A DNA stretch of 64,000 nucleotides from Ptychodera flava (taxonomy: Eukaryota; Hemichordata; Enteropneusta; Ptychoderidae): the NCBI RefSeq assembly GCF_041260155.1, contig NC_091931.1, positions 26,739,654 through 26,803,653 on the forward strand, in the 5' to 3' direction. Positions 12,735-26,495 of the stretch are shown piece after piece. The number at the start of each line of letters is the position of its first letter. Within the stretch, counting starts at the first letter, position 1. The notes beneath the pieces are model-generated. The model was given only the letters and a program-made list of their open reading frames with translations, did no database searches and was not told where the DNA came from. Made by a program: the position numbers and the translations under genes.

Positions 12735-13041
12735 CATATGATGCATTGCGCTACGTTGTACAAAGCATACGCTACTCATAGAACTCTTTAACCATAGGGT
12801 ATACGTAGGGTATGTTACACATCGAACACTATGGCAGGTTATACAGTGTACCCTGACCTATCTTTTCGTCGCCGATGGATACAAAATAGACGAGACATTT
12901 TTTTTGCATTGCAAATTTGAGTTATTTTTGTATAACAAACAGTTGCACAACAATAGAATCAGTATGTTTTGGTCGTTTTGAGTGTGAAAACGATGTTTGA
13001 TACAGCGATGCATTGTGGGATAACCGAGAAAAGGTCTTTAT
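12735..13041 (+). repeat. Family C repeat, copy 1
   Basis: Runs from 'atgatgcattgcgctacgtt' through 'accctgacctatcttttcgt' and 'aacaaacagttg' to 'gcattgtgggataaccgag'. The same blocks in the same order, inverted, occur at 39490-39803, and a shortened copy lies at 47045-47168. Confidence 0.75.
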
Positions 13042-14344
13042 AAGGTGTGAGCGAAGTGGCCGCAAAGAGTCGTCATAAGTGCTAAAAGAGTTAAACTTAG
13101 AGTAGAGACTGTTGGTAGCAAATTTTACTGACAAAATCTCAGGCTGAAACACGAAGAATAAAGCATGTACATTTACCCAGTGTCGTCGGTAGTGGACCCT
13201 GTGATAATACTTGATCAGGGACAGCAAGCGTAGCTGTTACTGAAATGTCGGAAAGGGAATCTTTGCAGTCCGGCGGACATTTTCTTCTCTCTTATCACTG
13301 GCCGGAGAAAGGGCACGCTTGCAAGTTTTGTTATTATCGGCGGGCGCCGAAATCTTAATGCTTCTGCTCTGCGAGCAACTTGGAAACATCCTGGCGGAGA
13401 AGGCCAGCTGGGAGTTTTTATGACGGGGAATGGTGAGATGGGACTCAAGGGGACAAGAGAGATATTTATTTGTATCGGGAAGAGAGTTGCGAACATTGTT
13501 AAAATCCGTACCCATTTCAATTTTGCTCAAAATTCCTAATAGTACAGTCACAAGTACGAGACTTCTACCTTCTTACACCTTGAATTCTGCTGGTTTGCTG
13601 CCCTAATATAAGTCATAAGCGCGGAAGGCTAGCTGTCACGACATACTTCACGGAGTTAAAAGCACGATATACCCTATGCTATTTGTCAGTCTATACCTCA
13701 AGGATAGGGCATTACCCTGATAACCTGACCCAGATTTGAAATGACCGTCGCTTCTCGTGGATGAAACATTTGTCGATGATGGGCGATCTACAAAAATAGC
13801 GCTAAAATCAATGATGATTTCGACTCGTGAGAGCCACATTTGAAAAAAAAAATCTTGCAGAGAGATTGCAAGGCACGTCCTGGGATTCAACATGCATTGA
13901 AAACTCCACTTACTAGGAAGGAAATGCTTCCGTTATTAGAACACGCCATCACGCCATTCAAGCATTGCCGACAGTCCTTATAGGGTCATACATACGTCAC
14001 GTCGACCCAGTTTTACTCTGCCTGGGTATCTGAGAAGAGAGCAGCTTTTCCTTTCAAAAAGGCTCGATGGAAAGAAAGGTCCAGTTATAACAGCGATAAC
14101 TAAGAGGTAAACACGTACAAGTCGATCAAAAGAGATGGGGTTTTTTTTCGTTTTTGTTTGTTTTTGCATATTTTTTTCCTGTTGATGTTGTCACGTGATG
14201 AAGATATGGTGCATGACGTAATGACACAGGAGAGCTAATTACACAATATCACATGATCGAGTTTCGTTTGAGATATCGGAAATGATCATGTTTATATTTT
14301 ACAATGACATAACATTGATTTTGTCGGGAGTCAAAATGAACACC
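13042..14344. other. Intergenic, nothing recognised
   Basis: Several overlapping open frames on the minus strand (13215-13551) lack domain resemblance and splice support. A T-rich tract lies near 14140-14175. Confidence 0.45.
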
Positions 14345-14694
14345 TTAAGGTAGAAAGCGCCTCAGAGACAGATATTCGGGCTTGAAAATTTTTCAATTCT
14401 ATTCTGATGTATCACTTGCTGGGGTTCATTTTAAAGTTCATGGTGTAAGAAAATTTCTAAGTTTTTCGAAAATTCGAAAATTTTATTTTTCTTCATAGAG
14501 TTAACACAGGAATGGCGACCTTTTTGAATTTCAAATATCTGTAAATCTGTTTCCCTAGTACCAAAATTTGCACTGTGATCCCCGATTTTTTATTCTCGAT
14601 TTTGAAAGAGAATGGTTGAAGGATTCATCGAGGAAAGTTAGAGCAAAAGTTCAATTCTTTCACTTTCGAGGTGCACATCACCTTCACTTGAATC
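14345..14694 (+). mobile_element. Family B miniature element, copy 4
   Basis: Begins TTAAGGTAGAAAGCGCCTC and ends near 'ttcgaggtgcacatcacctt'. The centre has 'gaattcaaatatctg' next to 'aacacaggaatggcgacc'. TTAA at the left end is retained; the right end is decayed. Confidence 0.85.
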
Positions 14695-15913
14695 TCGTTG
14701 TCTTTTGGCGTTATCTTTGGTAGAATTTTCTATTTTGGTTCGAAAAATCAGACATGTCCGGAAAAAGTCAGCGTGAGAATTTCAAAATATGGTGCAACAG
14801 TGTCGACCAAACATACCTGAAACCCTGCTTACAGACAGAATTGATACTGAAAGCGATTGCGTTATTTTCTTCTGTTTATACCATATGAACTGGAAGCTGC
14901 TTTTACGATTCAACTTAACAATTTACACAAGAAATATACGCCAATATTCTGAATATTGTGTATCGTATTGTGTTATTCCAGCCATGATTAATTTTTTTAT
15001 GATTATCTATGACGTAGACCCCTGTACACAGGGGGAAAGAAAGCGCACCCCTCCCCCCCCCCCCCCGTGTAAATACATTGAGGATATTTTTGGTTTAATT
15101 TACAGTATTCCCTTGTGCAAAATATACGGTATCTTCTGTAACTAGTGTTGAATCTAGGATTGTAGAAACAGGGGACACCTGCCCCCCCCCCTCCATAAAA
15201 ATAATAGGGCCATGACAGTTTTTTGGGGGGGATCACTCTGTAAATGTACCGGCAGAAACAGGGTTGCCGATATTGTTCATTAGACCAAAGTTCTAGGGTC
15301 AATAGTGAAACTAGGGAACAATTTTAGCGCTTTAATATCTCATTTTGGTAATTTCCGAAAAACTTAATCCAAGTTTGCATATTCCTTTCCTATGTTTTCA
15401 CTTTTGATGATAATTCTCCAATAGCTAATCTCATTAGGCTGCATCGTTAACCAAGACTCACAAGCTTGACAAGTTTTTCAAAAAGCCGACACTGAGTCCT
15501 CGATAGGGAAAAGCAGTGCTTTCATAATTGCTCAAGCACAAGCTTGCAAGATGCTCACGTTGAAAATATTACAAAGATATTTGAAACAGCAAAACGGAGC
15601 AATTTGAAGTAAAAATTGGAAATAGCATTAATAATGTTTTCTTTCAAGACGTCCAACCAGAAACAGGCTAATCGATCTGTATAAACTTGTTTTCACAGCA
15701 GATAATGAAACGGGAATTTTTATTCCGCATTCCCCTATCCGCCATCTTGGATAACTCGATGGTAACTCAGTAGTAAAAACACTTATATGTTTCCGTTTTG
15801 CAACTAATTATCTTCCATTTGCAGCCGTACGAAGACTTCCATCACCTCGCCAACGTATAGCTTAATCAGTCAAAGCACCACTGCATGTACACGTATTAGC
15901 ATCAGTCTTCCTG
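14695..15913. other. Intergenic; short C and G homopolymer tracts
   Basis: C-runs at about 15051-15066 and 15182-15191 and a G-run near 15223 sit in otherwise unremarkable AT-rich DNA. No exon was recognised. Confidence 0.5.
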
Positions 15914-16066
15914 TGTATGTATGTATGTATGTATGTATGTATGTATGTATGTATGTATGTATGTATGTATGTATGTATGTATGTATGCATGCATGCATGC
16001 ATGCATGCATGCATGCATGCATGTATGTATGTATGTATGTATGTATGTATGTATGTATGTATGTAT
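15914..16066 (+). repeat. Compound (TATG)n-(CATG)n-(TATG)n microsatellite
   Basis: A 153-bp tetranucleotide tract whose centre (about 15987-16022) switches from TATG to CATG units and back. The CATG core is self-complementary in every unit. The open frames across it on both strands are artefacts. Confidence 0.97.
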
Positions 16067-19000
16067 TCATATGTGTAAACATTTGTCTTGTATACACTTT
16101 CCAATTGTTATACCTCTAAAATAGGCGTGAATGCGAAAATTAGTCATTTTAAATTCGGCCCCTTGTAAACGGTGCTTGTTATTTAACATGATGGCTTGGC
16201 AATCTTTCTAGAGGGAGGGTACCCGAGGAGGGTACATATTACTTGGAGAGCTCTAGAGATAATGGCGCGTCAGTGACGCGAGGCCAAGTCCGCGTTTTAG
16301 ATATGGTATCTATGATTTTAGGGCGACGGCAAAGTGCACTTTCAGCAAGAGCCATGTCATGTAGACGACATTGGGTAACGTGACTTAAACCGATAAAACA
16401 GGCACCTATACTCTTGTGTTCTGATACCCTGTAGTGGACAGAGATCACATACCAGTTTTTTTTTCAAAAAGGTCTGCTCAACTCAGACGTCATCCGATAC
16501 TTACGAAATTGACTGTGTCTTGTCAGGAATGGTTGCAAAGTGAAATGTATGGAAATATCTTTCACTAGCAAAGGCTGAAACACGATGAAAATGGAGTTTT
16601 TTCAGGAAAATATCGATTTGTAAGGGTTGGTATCGCGTGGTTCCCTATCGAGAAAATATGACATATAATCATAAACTTTGTCACGCGTTTTTCTGTTCAG
16701 TCTTCCGACGATGGAGAAACGAGACGGAAAGTTCAGTTATTCGAGATCATTCAAAGTTTCAAAAATGGGTGCCATGTTTCACTTTCAGTTTTACCGACTG
16801 TGACGTCATCCGAATAATTACTTTAATTATGATGATGATGTTTTCGGCGAATGATGATCTACTTTGTTCCTTCGTGGAACGCACGCGTCCCCAAGGTGGG
16901 TTTAATTCGGTGCAGACTCCCCTGTACTTACGTAAGGGGCTGCATTATAATGACAAACTGAAAAACCTGCAACTCTGCGCATTTGCGCTGTAAAATGCTA
17001 TGACCTCATTTTCGAAAGTCATCATTAAAGAGAACTTGTGCACCAATGATCCACATAAACTGATTTCTCTTTCTCTTCTAGGCAAGGCAAATACCTGGAA
17101 CAGGTGTACCGATGTTCTCGAAATCTCTCGGCGGAGTTGCGATGTGATCGTGTTCGGCAAAGGTGCCGATAGACTGCAGAAAGTTCGAAATCTTTTTACG
17201 TTTTGCGATTCTCCAAGGCCCTTATTGCTCCACTATTACATCATTAAGCTTATGGCAGCGTGCGCCCGACATTTTTCAAACACATAAAAAATGTAGCCCC
17301 TGGTTGTTTTCGCATAATCGTTACTAACACAACGATACTTTCACTTCTGACGACACAGGAAGGGTTGTCTGGTGTTGTTGTGGCATGTCTTTACCATTCT
17401 CTCACATTAGCCTCCTCAATGTCACTGCAGATAGCACCCTGTCAAAGTTATTGCTGTCGTTGTTTTCATCGTCTTTCCTGTGTTTGTTTGTTTTGTTTGT
17501 TTGTTTGTTTGTTTGTTTGTTTGTTTGTTTGTTTGTTTGTCTGTCTGTCGAGCTGTCTGTCTTTTTGTATTTTAACGTTCATTTGCATCAATCATTCTGG
17601 GCAGTGAATGTGTTTTTACATTATTTCGCAAGTTCGCTTTCCATCCATTTATAATCATTTGGATCCTAAAATACCCGGAGCGAAATGAGCGAAATTGTGG
17701 AAAAGCATGTCAGGTCTGGCAATACAAACAATTGTCTTCCGGGAAAATTATTATTCATCTTCATTTCATGGAAACGATTACGCGCACAGGTTTCAACATG
17801 AATGTCAATACTATCTCCAGGAAATCTAACGGTCAATCGTGTGAGTCATGTAGCCACATATTCATATCGTTTTTGTACAAAGGGCTTGTGTTCGGTTTAC
17901 TTCGGTTTTTTGTTCGGCTTTATTCGACTTTCTCTTATCTACTCACGTGACAATATGATGCCGCCTCGTCGTAGGCACGCAGCAAAGAATCACATTAATA
18001 ACGCCTTTGTTATTCATAATACTAATGGACTGGTCGTCAAAATTACCATGACTCAATGAACTGGACACCGATTAACAGGATGTAGCCTAATATAGTTAGA
18101 AAAAGAATGGTTAAAGGTGGACATAACATGCACATCTTAATTAACTGGTCAAAGCGCTGTATATTTCCACAGTCAACGCCTCTACGCGTGTGTACATATG
18201 CAGTAATATCTTTTCTCAGTTAGTTCTTTTCTGTGTTAGTACAGACATCTAGAGGGCGCATAGGCGCAGAGCGAATATTTAGAACACAGGTGACTGTGAT
18301 ATTTCTTTCACGATGATTTGCCATCTGTTCGTCCAATGATCTCCTTAGGGGAGCTCTCTTCCTTGATATTCATCAGCGTCAAATCACATGTAATGACGCG
18401 ACCGCTGCCTGAAAACGTGACAAAAATCTCAATGCGTCTTTACTACTACGCATAAGGCTTACGCAGGGTTTTGTATTATGTGCTCATCATGCACGTACGT
18501 CGGCGACCATGCGACAGACACGGAGCGCGTTCGCTCAGAGTTATTTTCATCTCCTCGAGCGATTTAGCAGACTTTCGTCGAAGAGGGTACGTCATGTCCA
18601 CGCCTTATAAGTTGGCCCTTTACAGCTACTATAGTTGCCATAGACAATGTATGGTTTGGGGGAAATGTCGCTGTACTAATGTTGTGTATGTCATACCCGA
18701 GAGGGCCCTGAGAAAATTTAGTAGGGGTTTGATAATTAGATTTTAAAGAGTATGGGCGAATGTGTGTCACAAAAACATTGAAATAAAGATTGATGCTACT
18801 CCTTTTGCAAAACATTACCGCCAACAGAAAAAAGGTGGAATATTGGAAAAAATATGGATGAAAAGATCACATTTTATGCTAATTTCTGTCGTAGCGCGAC
18901 TATCGTGCTCACGATGGTACACCGCATTTAGCAACATTAGCGTGATGTTGCTTGGTGACCTCGCACTTATTCTTTGTTATACATTTTATAGCTAACAGTT

Positions 19001-21657
19001 TACCGACCCCTCTGACTTGCAGGGGCAAGTTATCTTTTTACAACATTATACGTACCATCTGACAAGAAGTAGAGATGTTTGTTCCACTCGTTAACTGAAT
19101 GAAAGTACGGCAAATTGGAGGATTCACCGCGGATAAGCAAGATTTATTACGGGAAGGCTCCATTAACTTGGAATACCCTACTAATCTATGAGGATCAATT
19201 TCACAGACCTGCCTTTCCTACAATGGCACTACAATGGCACCAGCTGGATTAGATAAACATAACAATGGAACATTCACACCTTGGGGGATTAGAAGTCTTG
19301 TGTTTGTCACCCGAGTTGGTCAGGCAAGGACTTGGGTTTCAGGTACCATGCAAGTTAATGAAGTCTTCCATTAATGTCATCTGAAAGACAGTAAAATGAT
19401 ATGCCATGTCCCTTTCTTTGACAGACATAATGCTTAATGCTCTCCATGGTCACAAAATAATGGTTTAGTGACGGACATGTCGCACCACTTCATCCACTTC
19501 ATCAGGTTTGTAACGAGCTTGCCTTCCTCGCGTCATCACTTCGTTCACGCCATCTGTTACGAAGCGACCGAGCACCCTCGGGTGAGTGCGCCCGCTGGCG
19601 ATGGATTCGCGCCTGAACTGCACTCAGCATGTGTTCACACAGTTGGACCAATGTGCACGTCATCCCTGTCATTCAAAAAAAGACAATTACATTACAATTT
19701 TCTTGTCTGTGTCAAGCCATCCGATTTGCTCAAGCCAGAGTTTTTATTCTGAACTTGGAGACTTGGCTCCTGGACGGTGAATTAAGGTGAAATATTGAAG
19801 CATTTGATCGACAATGGCATGAGAAATCAAAGTTCAACTTCAGTCCCTCATATGGATAGAGGGACTGTGGTTCATCTTAGTGGCCAACTTGAAGTTGAAG
19901 GTAAACTTTAATAATGAAGTGAAAAAACATCCCCTTCGTCGGAGAAAATTTAGAAGTTTGCCAATGTAGAACCTCGTGAGTGTATCTTATGGTAACCTTC
20001 AATGAAAAGGAATCTACTGAAGATCTTTTTCTATTGTATAAACAGGGTCATTTCCAATGTTTGAAATCTACAAACTTCTTTACTCCTCATAATACTATAA
20101 AATGTAGCTACAACACGGGATACGGTTGCTGTGCGTAGCTTTTATTGCAGTAAGCAGTCTGAGCCCTTAACCATGATGTATGTTTTAGTTTCCAAAAATA
20201 TAATATAAATTTGCGGACAAATATTTATTTTAGCAACTTAAAGAGAGATTCAAGTTCAATGGCGTTATTGTCAAGAAACCTATGTAACATATTTAGCGCA
20301 AAAAGTAAATCCACTATGGTACAAATAGTCACCTCATCTCGATGGGAGATAATTTCCCATTCCCTCGATAAAATATGGCACTTTCCCCAGAGAGCTCGGG
20401 GTCTTGTATCCGCATCCGTATACCTGCGTTAATACCATTAGTGACCTCTTATTCATAAACGACGGACAATAGTAAATCACCACACAGCCAAAATCTGCCT
20501 GAAGACCTCGCCACTGGGTGTTTTACGAGAGACGATGTCAGTGTTTCGAAAATTACCTTGACCTTACAATCGGCCTTACATGCGTGAACTCATCTGAAGT
20601 CAGTATAGAGAAATTCGGTGAACCGTACGGTCGCTAATCATTGATTTTCAACAGAGCGACCAAGCGAAAAGATTGTATCAGGCCAGTAATGAACACAGCT
20701 GTTCACATGGCACACCATGCAGCAGGCAGGGAAGGTGCGAGCGAGGTGTTTCGTCTTTGTGATCAGCTTGCAACTATGTCAAAACTGCCACCAAGCTTAC
20801 ATGGAGTACTATTCGGTCGTTTTCAGGGATTTGACTATAGTGAGGGAAAAATCAAGCCGAATACAGGTAGAGAGCGGAGAGGAGCTTTCACTTTGAGAAA
20901 ATGGTATTTGTGATGGCACAGACAAATTTGTCTGTGGTGATGGGGAGATAGCCAGCGTGGAATTTACTGGTCGGCATTTGGGCGTTCGAATTCCACATCG
21001 AAGGAAAAGGCGGTCAAGGATAGTGTTCATTTCCCGGCCAAATTTTGTTCAAAATACGCTGGTGTTACGATTGTAATTTCTAGGTTAAAAAGTCTTACAT
21101 GATATATGTATAATTTTGTTAATTCCATGACGAACATTCAACTAGGTGTACGGGAATATAAACAATTGCAGACGGTCAAACGTGGAGGGTCTTTATTTGA
21201 TTAACTCAACTATCATTACCGAAGTTTCTTTTATTGACTCAAGTATCAACATACAATGCAGCTACTAGTCCGTCAATTAAAATAGGTCGGAAAACAACCA
21301 ACAACTTTACTTTTCATTGACTACGGACAAAAGATGTTTACTGACATTGACCATGATACGGGTACTCGAATGGACACTTACAATGTAAGCCCAAACAATA
21401 GAGTGTGACACTGATATGGTCACGTCAATTTAGTCAACGCTTTAATTAACTTTAAAATGAAACAATTGCTTATACATATATAATCAAATTCTGTCGCCAC
21501 AAATCTTGACCATGTAACGTGATTTACTATTATTCTTAGAAGTCGGCATTTTATCACAAGAATATCATAAATAATAAAAAGCGTCGGCTATCCAATCGAG
21601 TACTTTTCATACTTTTTAGCCGACGTACGATTACTTCGGCCCTTAAAATTTGTCTAT
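16067..21657. other. Long intergenic or intronic stretch, nothing recognised
   Basis: Apart from the (TTTG)n tract at 17486-17540, no repeat family member or exon was identified. The longer open frames (16637-16993, 17000-17287, 20641-20913) show no domain pattern and no paired splice sites. Small or diverged exons could be missed. Confidence 0.4.
17486..17540 (+). repeat. (TTTG)n microsatellite
   Basis: About thirteen TTTG units, ending in a short CTGT tract. Confidence 0.95.
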
Positions 21658-22439
21658 TTAAGGTGAAGGGCGACGAATTCGGACGCGCACACGCTTTAGA
21701 ACGTTTCTGTGCAGATTTAACTCCAGCCTGCCGCAAATGGGTTATTTTGTAGCGCATGTATTTAACATCACCTGTCATTGTTGAAATTGCGCTTTTACCT
21801 AATTTTTTGACCCAGTGTCTTAGAAATACATGTGACCTATTACCCTGTCATATTTTGACCCCCTAGGAAGCTGGTTTTTATTCAATATGAGCGAAAAATT
21901 AACATTTCTCTCCCATTTATATGGCGCATATTACCCATTCACCTGGATATATTGTAAAAAGTAGCGTGGTGACACCCTTTTATTAAAAGTGTAAACTAAA
22001 TGGTATTATGTCAGGATTTTATTCGCCAAGTTTGGTCAAAATGACACCATTCAAAGCGACAGGAAGAAAGTTCGAAAATTATGTAGTGACATAATTTCGA
22101 TATCGTCATTTTGTAATCGATACTTATGTTAAAATTTCTTCACAAACATCATGAAAACTATACATTCGATAGATATGGATCTGAAGTCTTGGTATTTATT
22201 AAAATTAACTCATTTGCTAAGCGTTTTATAATTGCTTTCTTTAGTTTAAGTAAATTATATCATTTTTATTTATTTCTAAAGACGCCATTTTAACGTCCGT
22301 TTCCATGGAAACAAGCACGGTGACCCCCATTTTTTATTTTATTTTTGCACTTGCACAACTTCCTAGAATATTTGTGCAAAGTTTCAAGAAAATGACACCA
22401 CAACTTAATTTTGACGTAATTCGTAGTACTTCACCTTAA
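21658..22439. mobile_element. TTAA-flanked element K, 782 bp
   Basis: Starts TTAAGGTGAAGGGCGACGAA and ends with the inverse TTCGTAGTACTTCACCTTAA. The inverted ends match at about 20 of 25 positions and each outer limit is TTAA, the target duplicated by piggyBac and Kolobok elements. The inside is AT-rich and non-coding, with two loosely similar halves ('atgacaccattc' and 'atgacaccacaac'). Confidence 0.7.
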
Positions 22440-22609
22440 TGTAAACTTTTTGAGGTGTAAGAGCAGACTTCTTGTTGGTCCCACCTGGCGGCTTATCAAT
22501 AAACTTCACCCAATAGTAGTAGTAGCATCCTGATATACCTCTCGCCGAGCTAATTCCCTGACTCAAGTCGTTGACTGTAAAGAAAGTATGGCAACACTAG
22601 AACGGAATA

Positions 22610-22970
22610 TTAAGGTAAAACGGGCCTCTGGGACAGGTATATCGACTCACAAATTGCTACATTTCTTCTCTAATCTACTACTTATGGAGGCTCATTTTAA
22701 AACTTTTGGAGAAAGCAAAACTTTCACCGTCTTACTTTTTCGAAAATCAGAAATTTTATATTTTTCCTATAGAATTAACACAGGGATGGCGGCCATTTTG
22801 AATTTCAAATATCGCAAAATGTTTGGTAATTTATTTCGATGATTGAAAACTTCGCACGGTGATCCCCAATTTTTATTGTTGATTTGGTAAGAGAATGGTA
22901 GAAATTTTCTTTTAGGAAATTTTTAGCAAAAGTTTAAGTCTTTCACTTTCGAGGCAAAAACTTCCCGTGG
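22610..22970 (+). mobile_element. Family B miniature element, copy 5
   Basis: TTAAGGTAAAACGGGCCTC at the left end, 'acacagggatggcggccatt' in the centre, 'tttcactttcgaggc' at the right end. Same orientation as the copies at 14345, 24640 and 48518. Confidence 0.85.
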
Positions 22971-24639
22971 TTACAAGTTGTCCTAAACCAGTAAATGACT
23001 GGCTGATAACAACATGTGTATTTGTCATAACTTTGTACACAGACATGAGCCAAAAATTATACCATATCACTGACGTTTCATAGAACATCGACGAACCGGA
23101 CGAAAGACGTGCACAGTTGTGGACAGACAATGCAGAATTCAGACCGAAAAATTACAGGAGAAGGTGATATTTACAGAGGCAAGCTGATCATCATTCAACC
23201 CAAGGAAGCTAGCGAAGAACACGTCAAGGTAGATCAACCATGAGAAGATAACAGTATTAACATTTTGAAGGGTGAGCAGATTCGAGATTTGTCGAAGTTG
23301 AACAAGAGAACTGTGTATGATCGTTGGAACTGCGTGTTTTGTCTGCGAACTGAATTTGACAATTGCTCGAGGGGTTTTTGTGGTCATATAGTTAGTATAG
23401 TAGACTCGCTTTAATTCCAAATATTGGTATTGTTCAACAGCGAAATCTAATTATTCATACTCGTTTGTCTTTATTTTATACGAAGCCTCATCTACGCGGG
23501 TTGGTTTGGGGGTTGGGAGTGTTTTTATTAAGTGCAGATAATTATGGAGCTACGAGAATTACCGACGCTGCAGTGCTACGCGTAAGACGTCTCCGATACA
23601 AAGGGTTGGGGGTTGGAGAGTTGGATAGTTAGTTTTTAAATTTGAACATCGTCAATATGGTAATCGAAATTGTTCTAGAAACGGATCTCGCTGGGAGAAA
23701 CTTTTGATTACAAACATAACCGCGGACATTGCCCGATACAGCTTGTATACATCTGCTATCAGCACTGCAACACATACATTATTCGCTTATTTCCAAAGAA
23801 CGATGTCATATTTCTAATTACAAAAAAAATTGTACTTTCCAATTGATGTTCTTCTGAAATTCTGTACTTTCCTTGTGTATTTTGTGTAAATGTAATATTT
23901 TTGTATTCTATCTACATTTGAGACACCTTTTATAAGGCTTGAGGACAAGCCTTTGTTGGAGAAAGAACGATGCCATATTTCTAGATTTTGTACCGGTTAC
24001 TGTAAAATCTCATTCTAGTAATTCGCCAAATTTCAACATTTCGCCACTTGGGCTTGAATTCCAACGATTTACCGGAGGTGTAATTCTTCAAAACTGGCGG
24101 CAAATTACATTTTCACGTTTCTTCTGTTTAAATTCAATGGCAGCGCTATTCCAGGCACCCGCGTGTCTCGTGAATTCTTATGATTATGCATGAAATGTCT
24201 CACGCAAGGTTGGACAAAAGAAAGACAGTGTAGTCGAAGTTTTATCAGACCTGTAGCTGTTAAGTATCGCTTTTCATATTTTCACAGCTTGGATTTAAAA
24301 CAATGGTGTTGTGACATGTCTCCTACATACTACGTATTAATCATTGTGAAACTAGCGTTGGCAAGTTTTCTTGTCGACAAAGTATTGTAAATTTAAGAGT
24401 CAGACTTTGGGGGCCTTGGAGTGAGCATATCTCCAGGCTCTCGGAGCTAAGGGTTGCCCCAGGCAGCCATCAGGCTGACCTGGGGAAATAAAGTTTCGAG
24501 CGCAAACGTTAATTCCTGTGTCGCCTGATCTAAATATTTAGTCCATCTATGCGTACTGTGGTCTGAAGTTCCCCAGCAGCAGTGGTTCCATAAGTCAAAT
24601 GCTGCTTTGATAAACTAATGATGGTAAGGGGAGTTGAGA
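22971..24639. other. Nothing firmly recognised
   Basis: A 93-codon open frame on the minus strand (23139-23420) has a protein-like look but no confirmed family. Otherwise unremarkable. Confidence 0.4.
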
Positions 24640-24980
24640 TTAAGGTAGAATGCGCCACGGCGACAAATCTTCGGACTCTAAAACTTTTACAATATATTTT
24701 GGTCTACCGCTTGTAGGGGCTCATTTTGAAACTCACATAGTAAATAAAGTTTTCACTGGCTTTTTTAATCGAAAATTTTATTTTTCCTTATTGGATTGAC
24801 ACAGGGCTGGCGGTCATTTTGAATTTTAAGTATTGGTAAATATTGTGTAATTTGTTTCTCTAATACAAAATTTTGCACAGCTTCCCCTATTTCTATTCTT
24901 TATTTCGAAAGGGAATGATTTGATGAAACATTTGAGCTAAAGTTTAATTCTTTAACTTTCGAGGCGCGAACTACCTCAAT
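24640..24980 (+). mobile_element. Family B miniature element, copy 6
   Basis: TTAAGGTAGAATGCGCCAC at the left and 'ttcgaggcgcgaactacct' at the right, with the 'ggcggtcattttgaatttta' core between. Confidence 0.88.
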
Positions 24981-25403
24981 AGATACAGTAGGTATTTCCT
25001 TCCAACGGCATTTTGCTTGTGTAAGAACCATTATAATTTCTATAGTGAGTGGTAATGGTATAGTCGGTTTCAAACTAGAACACAGGGGTGCCTAGACTTG
25101 GTTCAAGTCTGTGATTTGTGAATGTTGAGTGGAGTGAACGCAACGATTTGTATTTCTGCTTTCATGTGAAACGCGCGTGAGTGGACGCGATGAGTGGAGT
25201 GAACGCTATACAGCGGAGTTTCACCCGGAATCACAGACTTGGCTTTCTTGCACGATATGCGTTGCGATAAATTATTCATGAGATGACGTTTTCTTTACTC
25301 ATATATATTCATAAGATGACATCACGAAATTTTACACATAGGGAGGAGTTACCAATTGACCCAAACGAGACGTGCATAAAACTCACATGGCGTTGTTGAC
25401 AAA

Positions 25404-25631
25404 ATGTCGAGTGCGATCACTCCCACAAAAGTCAGCACGACCTCTGTTGTATCACCGAAAACGCGTGAAAATATCTGTGTTGTTTGTGGGGCCCATGTTG
25501 CAAAATGCGAAAATCGTCGCCGGTTATTCAAGGATGGAAAAAGACACCGTCCTTACAGTTGTAGCCTGTTCTTTTACGTGCCCAAAGCGATGGAAATCAA
25601 AACAATGTGGGGCGACTTCGTATGTCAGTGA
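25404..25631 (+). pseudogene. Zinc-finger-like N-terminal fragment
   Basis: A 75-codon frame opens with a Ser/Thr-rich leader and then 'ENICVVCGAHVAKCENRRRL' and 'FKDGKRHRPYSC', finishing 'DFVCQ' and a stop. A CxxC pair, an RRLF motif and a late cysteine resemble the first half of ZAD/THAP-like zinc-binding modules of invertebrate transposon-related proteins. The second CxxC is missing at the stop, so the module is cut short. Family membership is a weak inference. Confidence 0.3.
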
Positions 25632-25822
25632 TTTTCCGCTGCGCAGACGAACACATCTTTTCCCTCAATGTAACTCTCAACAAGCTTTCTTTGGTAATCT
25701 CGCATGATTAGCGATGGTCGACCGATCAGTTGTAAAACGCGGTTGATGTACGAACTTGATGCCATTATTCGCCCAGATATAAAACGTACTCGATGTCTAG
25801 CTTTGCACGGAGATGACAACAA
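25625..25822 (-). pseudogene. Helicase-like N-terminal fragment
   Basis: The minus-strand frame ends 'MRDYQRKLVESYIEGKDVFV' then CAAENH and a stop. 'RDYQ…AVESfieGKDVFV' is the pattern just before the Walker A (P-loop) in RecQ-type and DEAD-like superfamily 2 helicases. The resemblance stops exactly where the TGSGKS-type P-loop should begin. Only this helix-strand survives, so the piece is non-functional. Its 3' end overlaps the zinc-finger-like fragment on the other strand. Confidence 0.45.
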
Positions 25823-25984
25823 ACTTTTTAATGCATGCAGAGGTTTATTAGCATGCGTTCTTCTTATTGGCCAGAATAACGGCGGGGGCTGTCAATCATT
25901 TTGTATTTGCTTACGTCACTGTGTACACAGTCCGTCTCACCGCCTGTACTTTGCAAGAAGTCCAAGCACAGGCGACCCAAAAAG

Positions 25985-26495
25985 TACTACTGAGTTTTTC
26001 AGTGTTTTCTCTATCATTTTCTCTTCTTTCTTCATGCTCTGAATGATCGGAATAAATAAAATAAATGGTTTATATAACCTAACCTAGCCTCTGTGACTCT
26101 TTATTTATTTTACACTCCATTACAAGGACGTATATCTCTCATACACACATGCTGTAATTAATTAGTCAACACAACTAATTATGCTAATCCGTGGACTTAT
26201 CAGGGATTTTACGGGTTGGTCAACATCGCGAAAGATAGGAATGGTTATCTTTCCGATGTTGACCAACCTCTGATAGTCCAACGTTTAGCATAATTAGTTG
26301 TGTGACTAATCAATTACAGCATGTGTGTATGAGAGATATACGTCCTTGTAATGGAGTGTAAAATGAATAAAGAGTCAAGAGGCTATAGGTTAGGCTATAT
26401 ATTCATTTATTTTATTTACTACGATCAGTCAGAGAATGAAGAAAAGGAGAGGGGCTGACAGTGACAGAGAAAACTGAGAAAAACTCAATAATAAG
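25985..26495. repeat. Inner foldback of element I, arms about 245 bp
   Basis: Left arm 25985-26230 and right arm about 26240-26495 are inverse copies with only a few substitutions and small gaps. The near-perfect inner part includes 'taattagttgtgt' and 'aaagataggaatgg' on opposite strands. The loop is a few bases near 26235, so the transcript or single strand would fold into a long hairpin. Confidence 0.88.

Noticed and set aside
13215..13551. Two overlapping minus-strand frames above 100 codons
   Set aside because: Both frames open at once suggests low stop density by chance; no recognisable protein pattern.
16637..17287. Two adjacent plus-strand frames of 118 and 95 codons
   Set aside because: No domain resemblance, no paired splice sites, and an overlapping minus-strand frame of similar quality.
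23139..23420. Minus-strand frame with a faint cys-loop receptor look (…NTVIFSWLIYLDVFF…)
   Set aside because: The W..D spacing fits only loosely, the signature cysteine loop is absent and no neighbouring exons were found.
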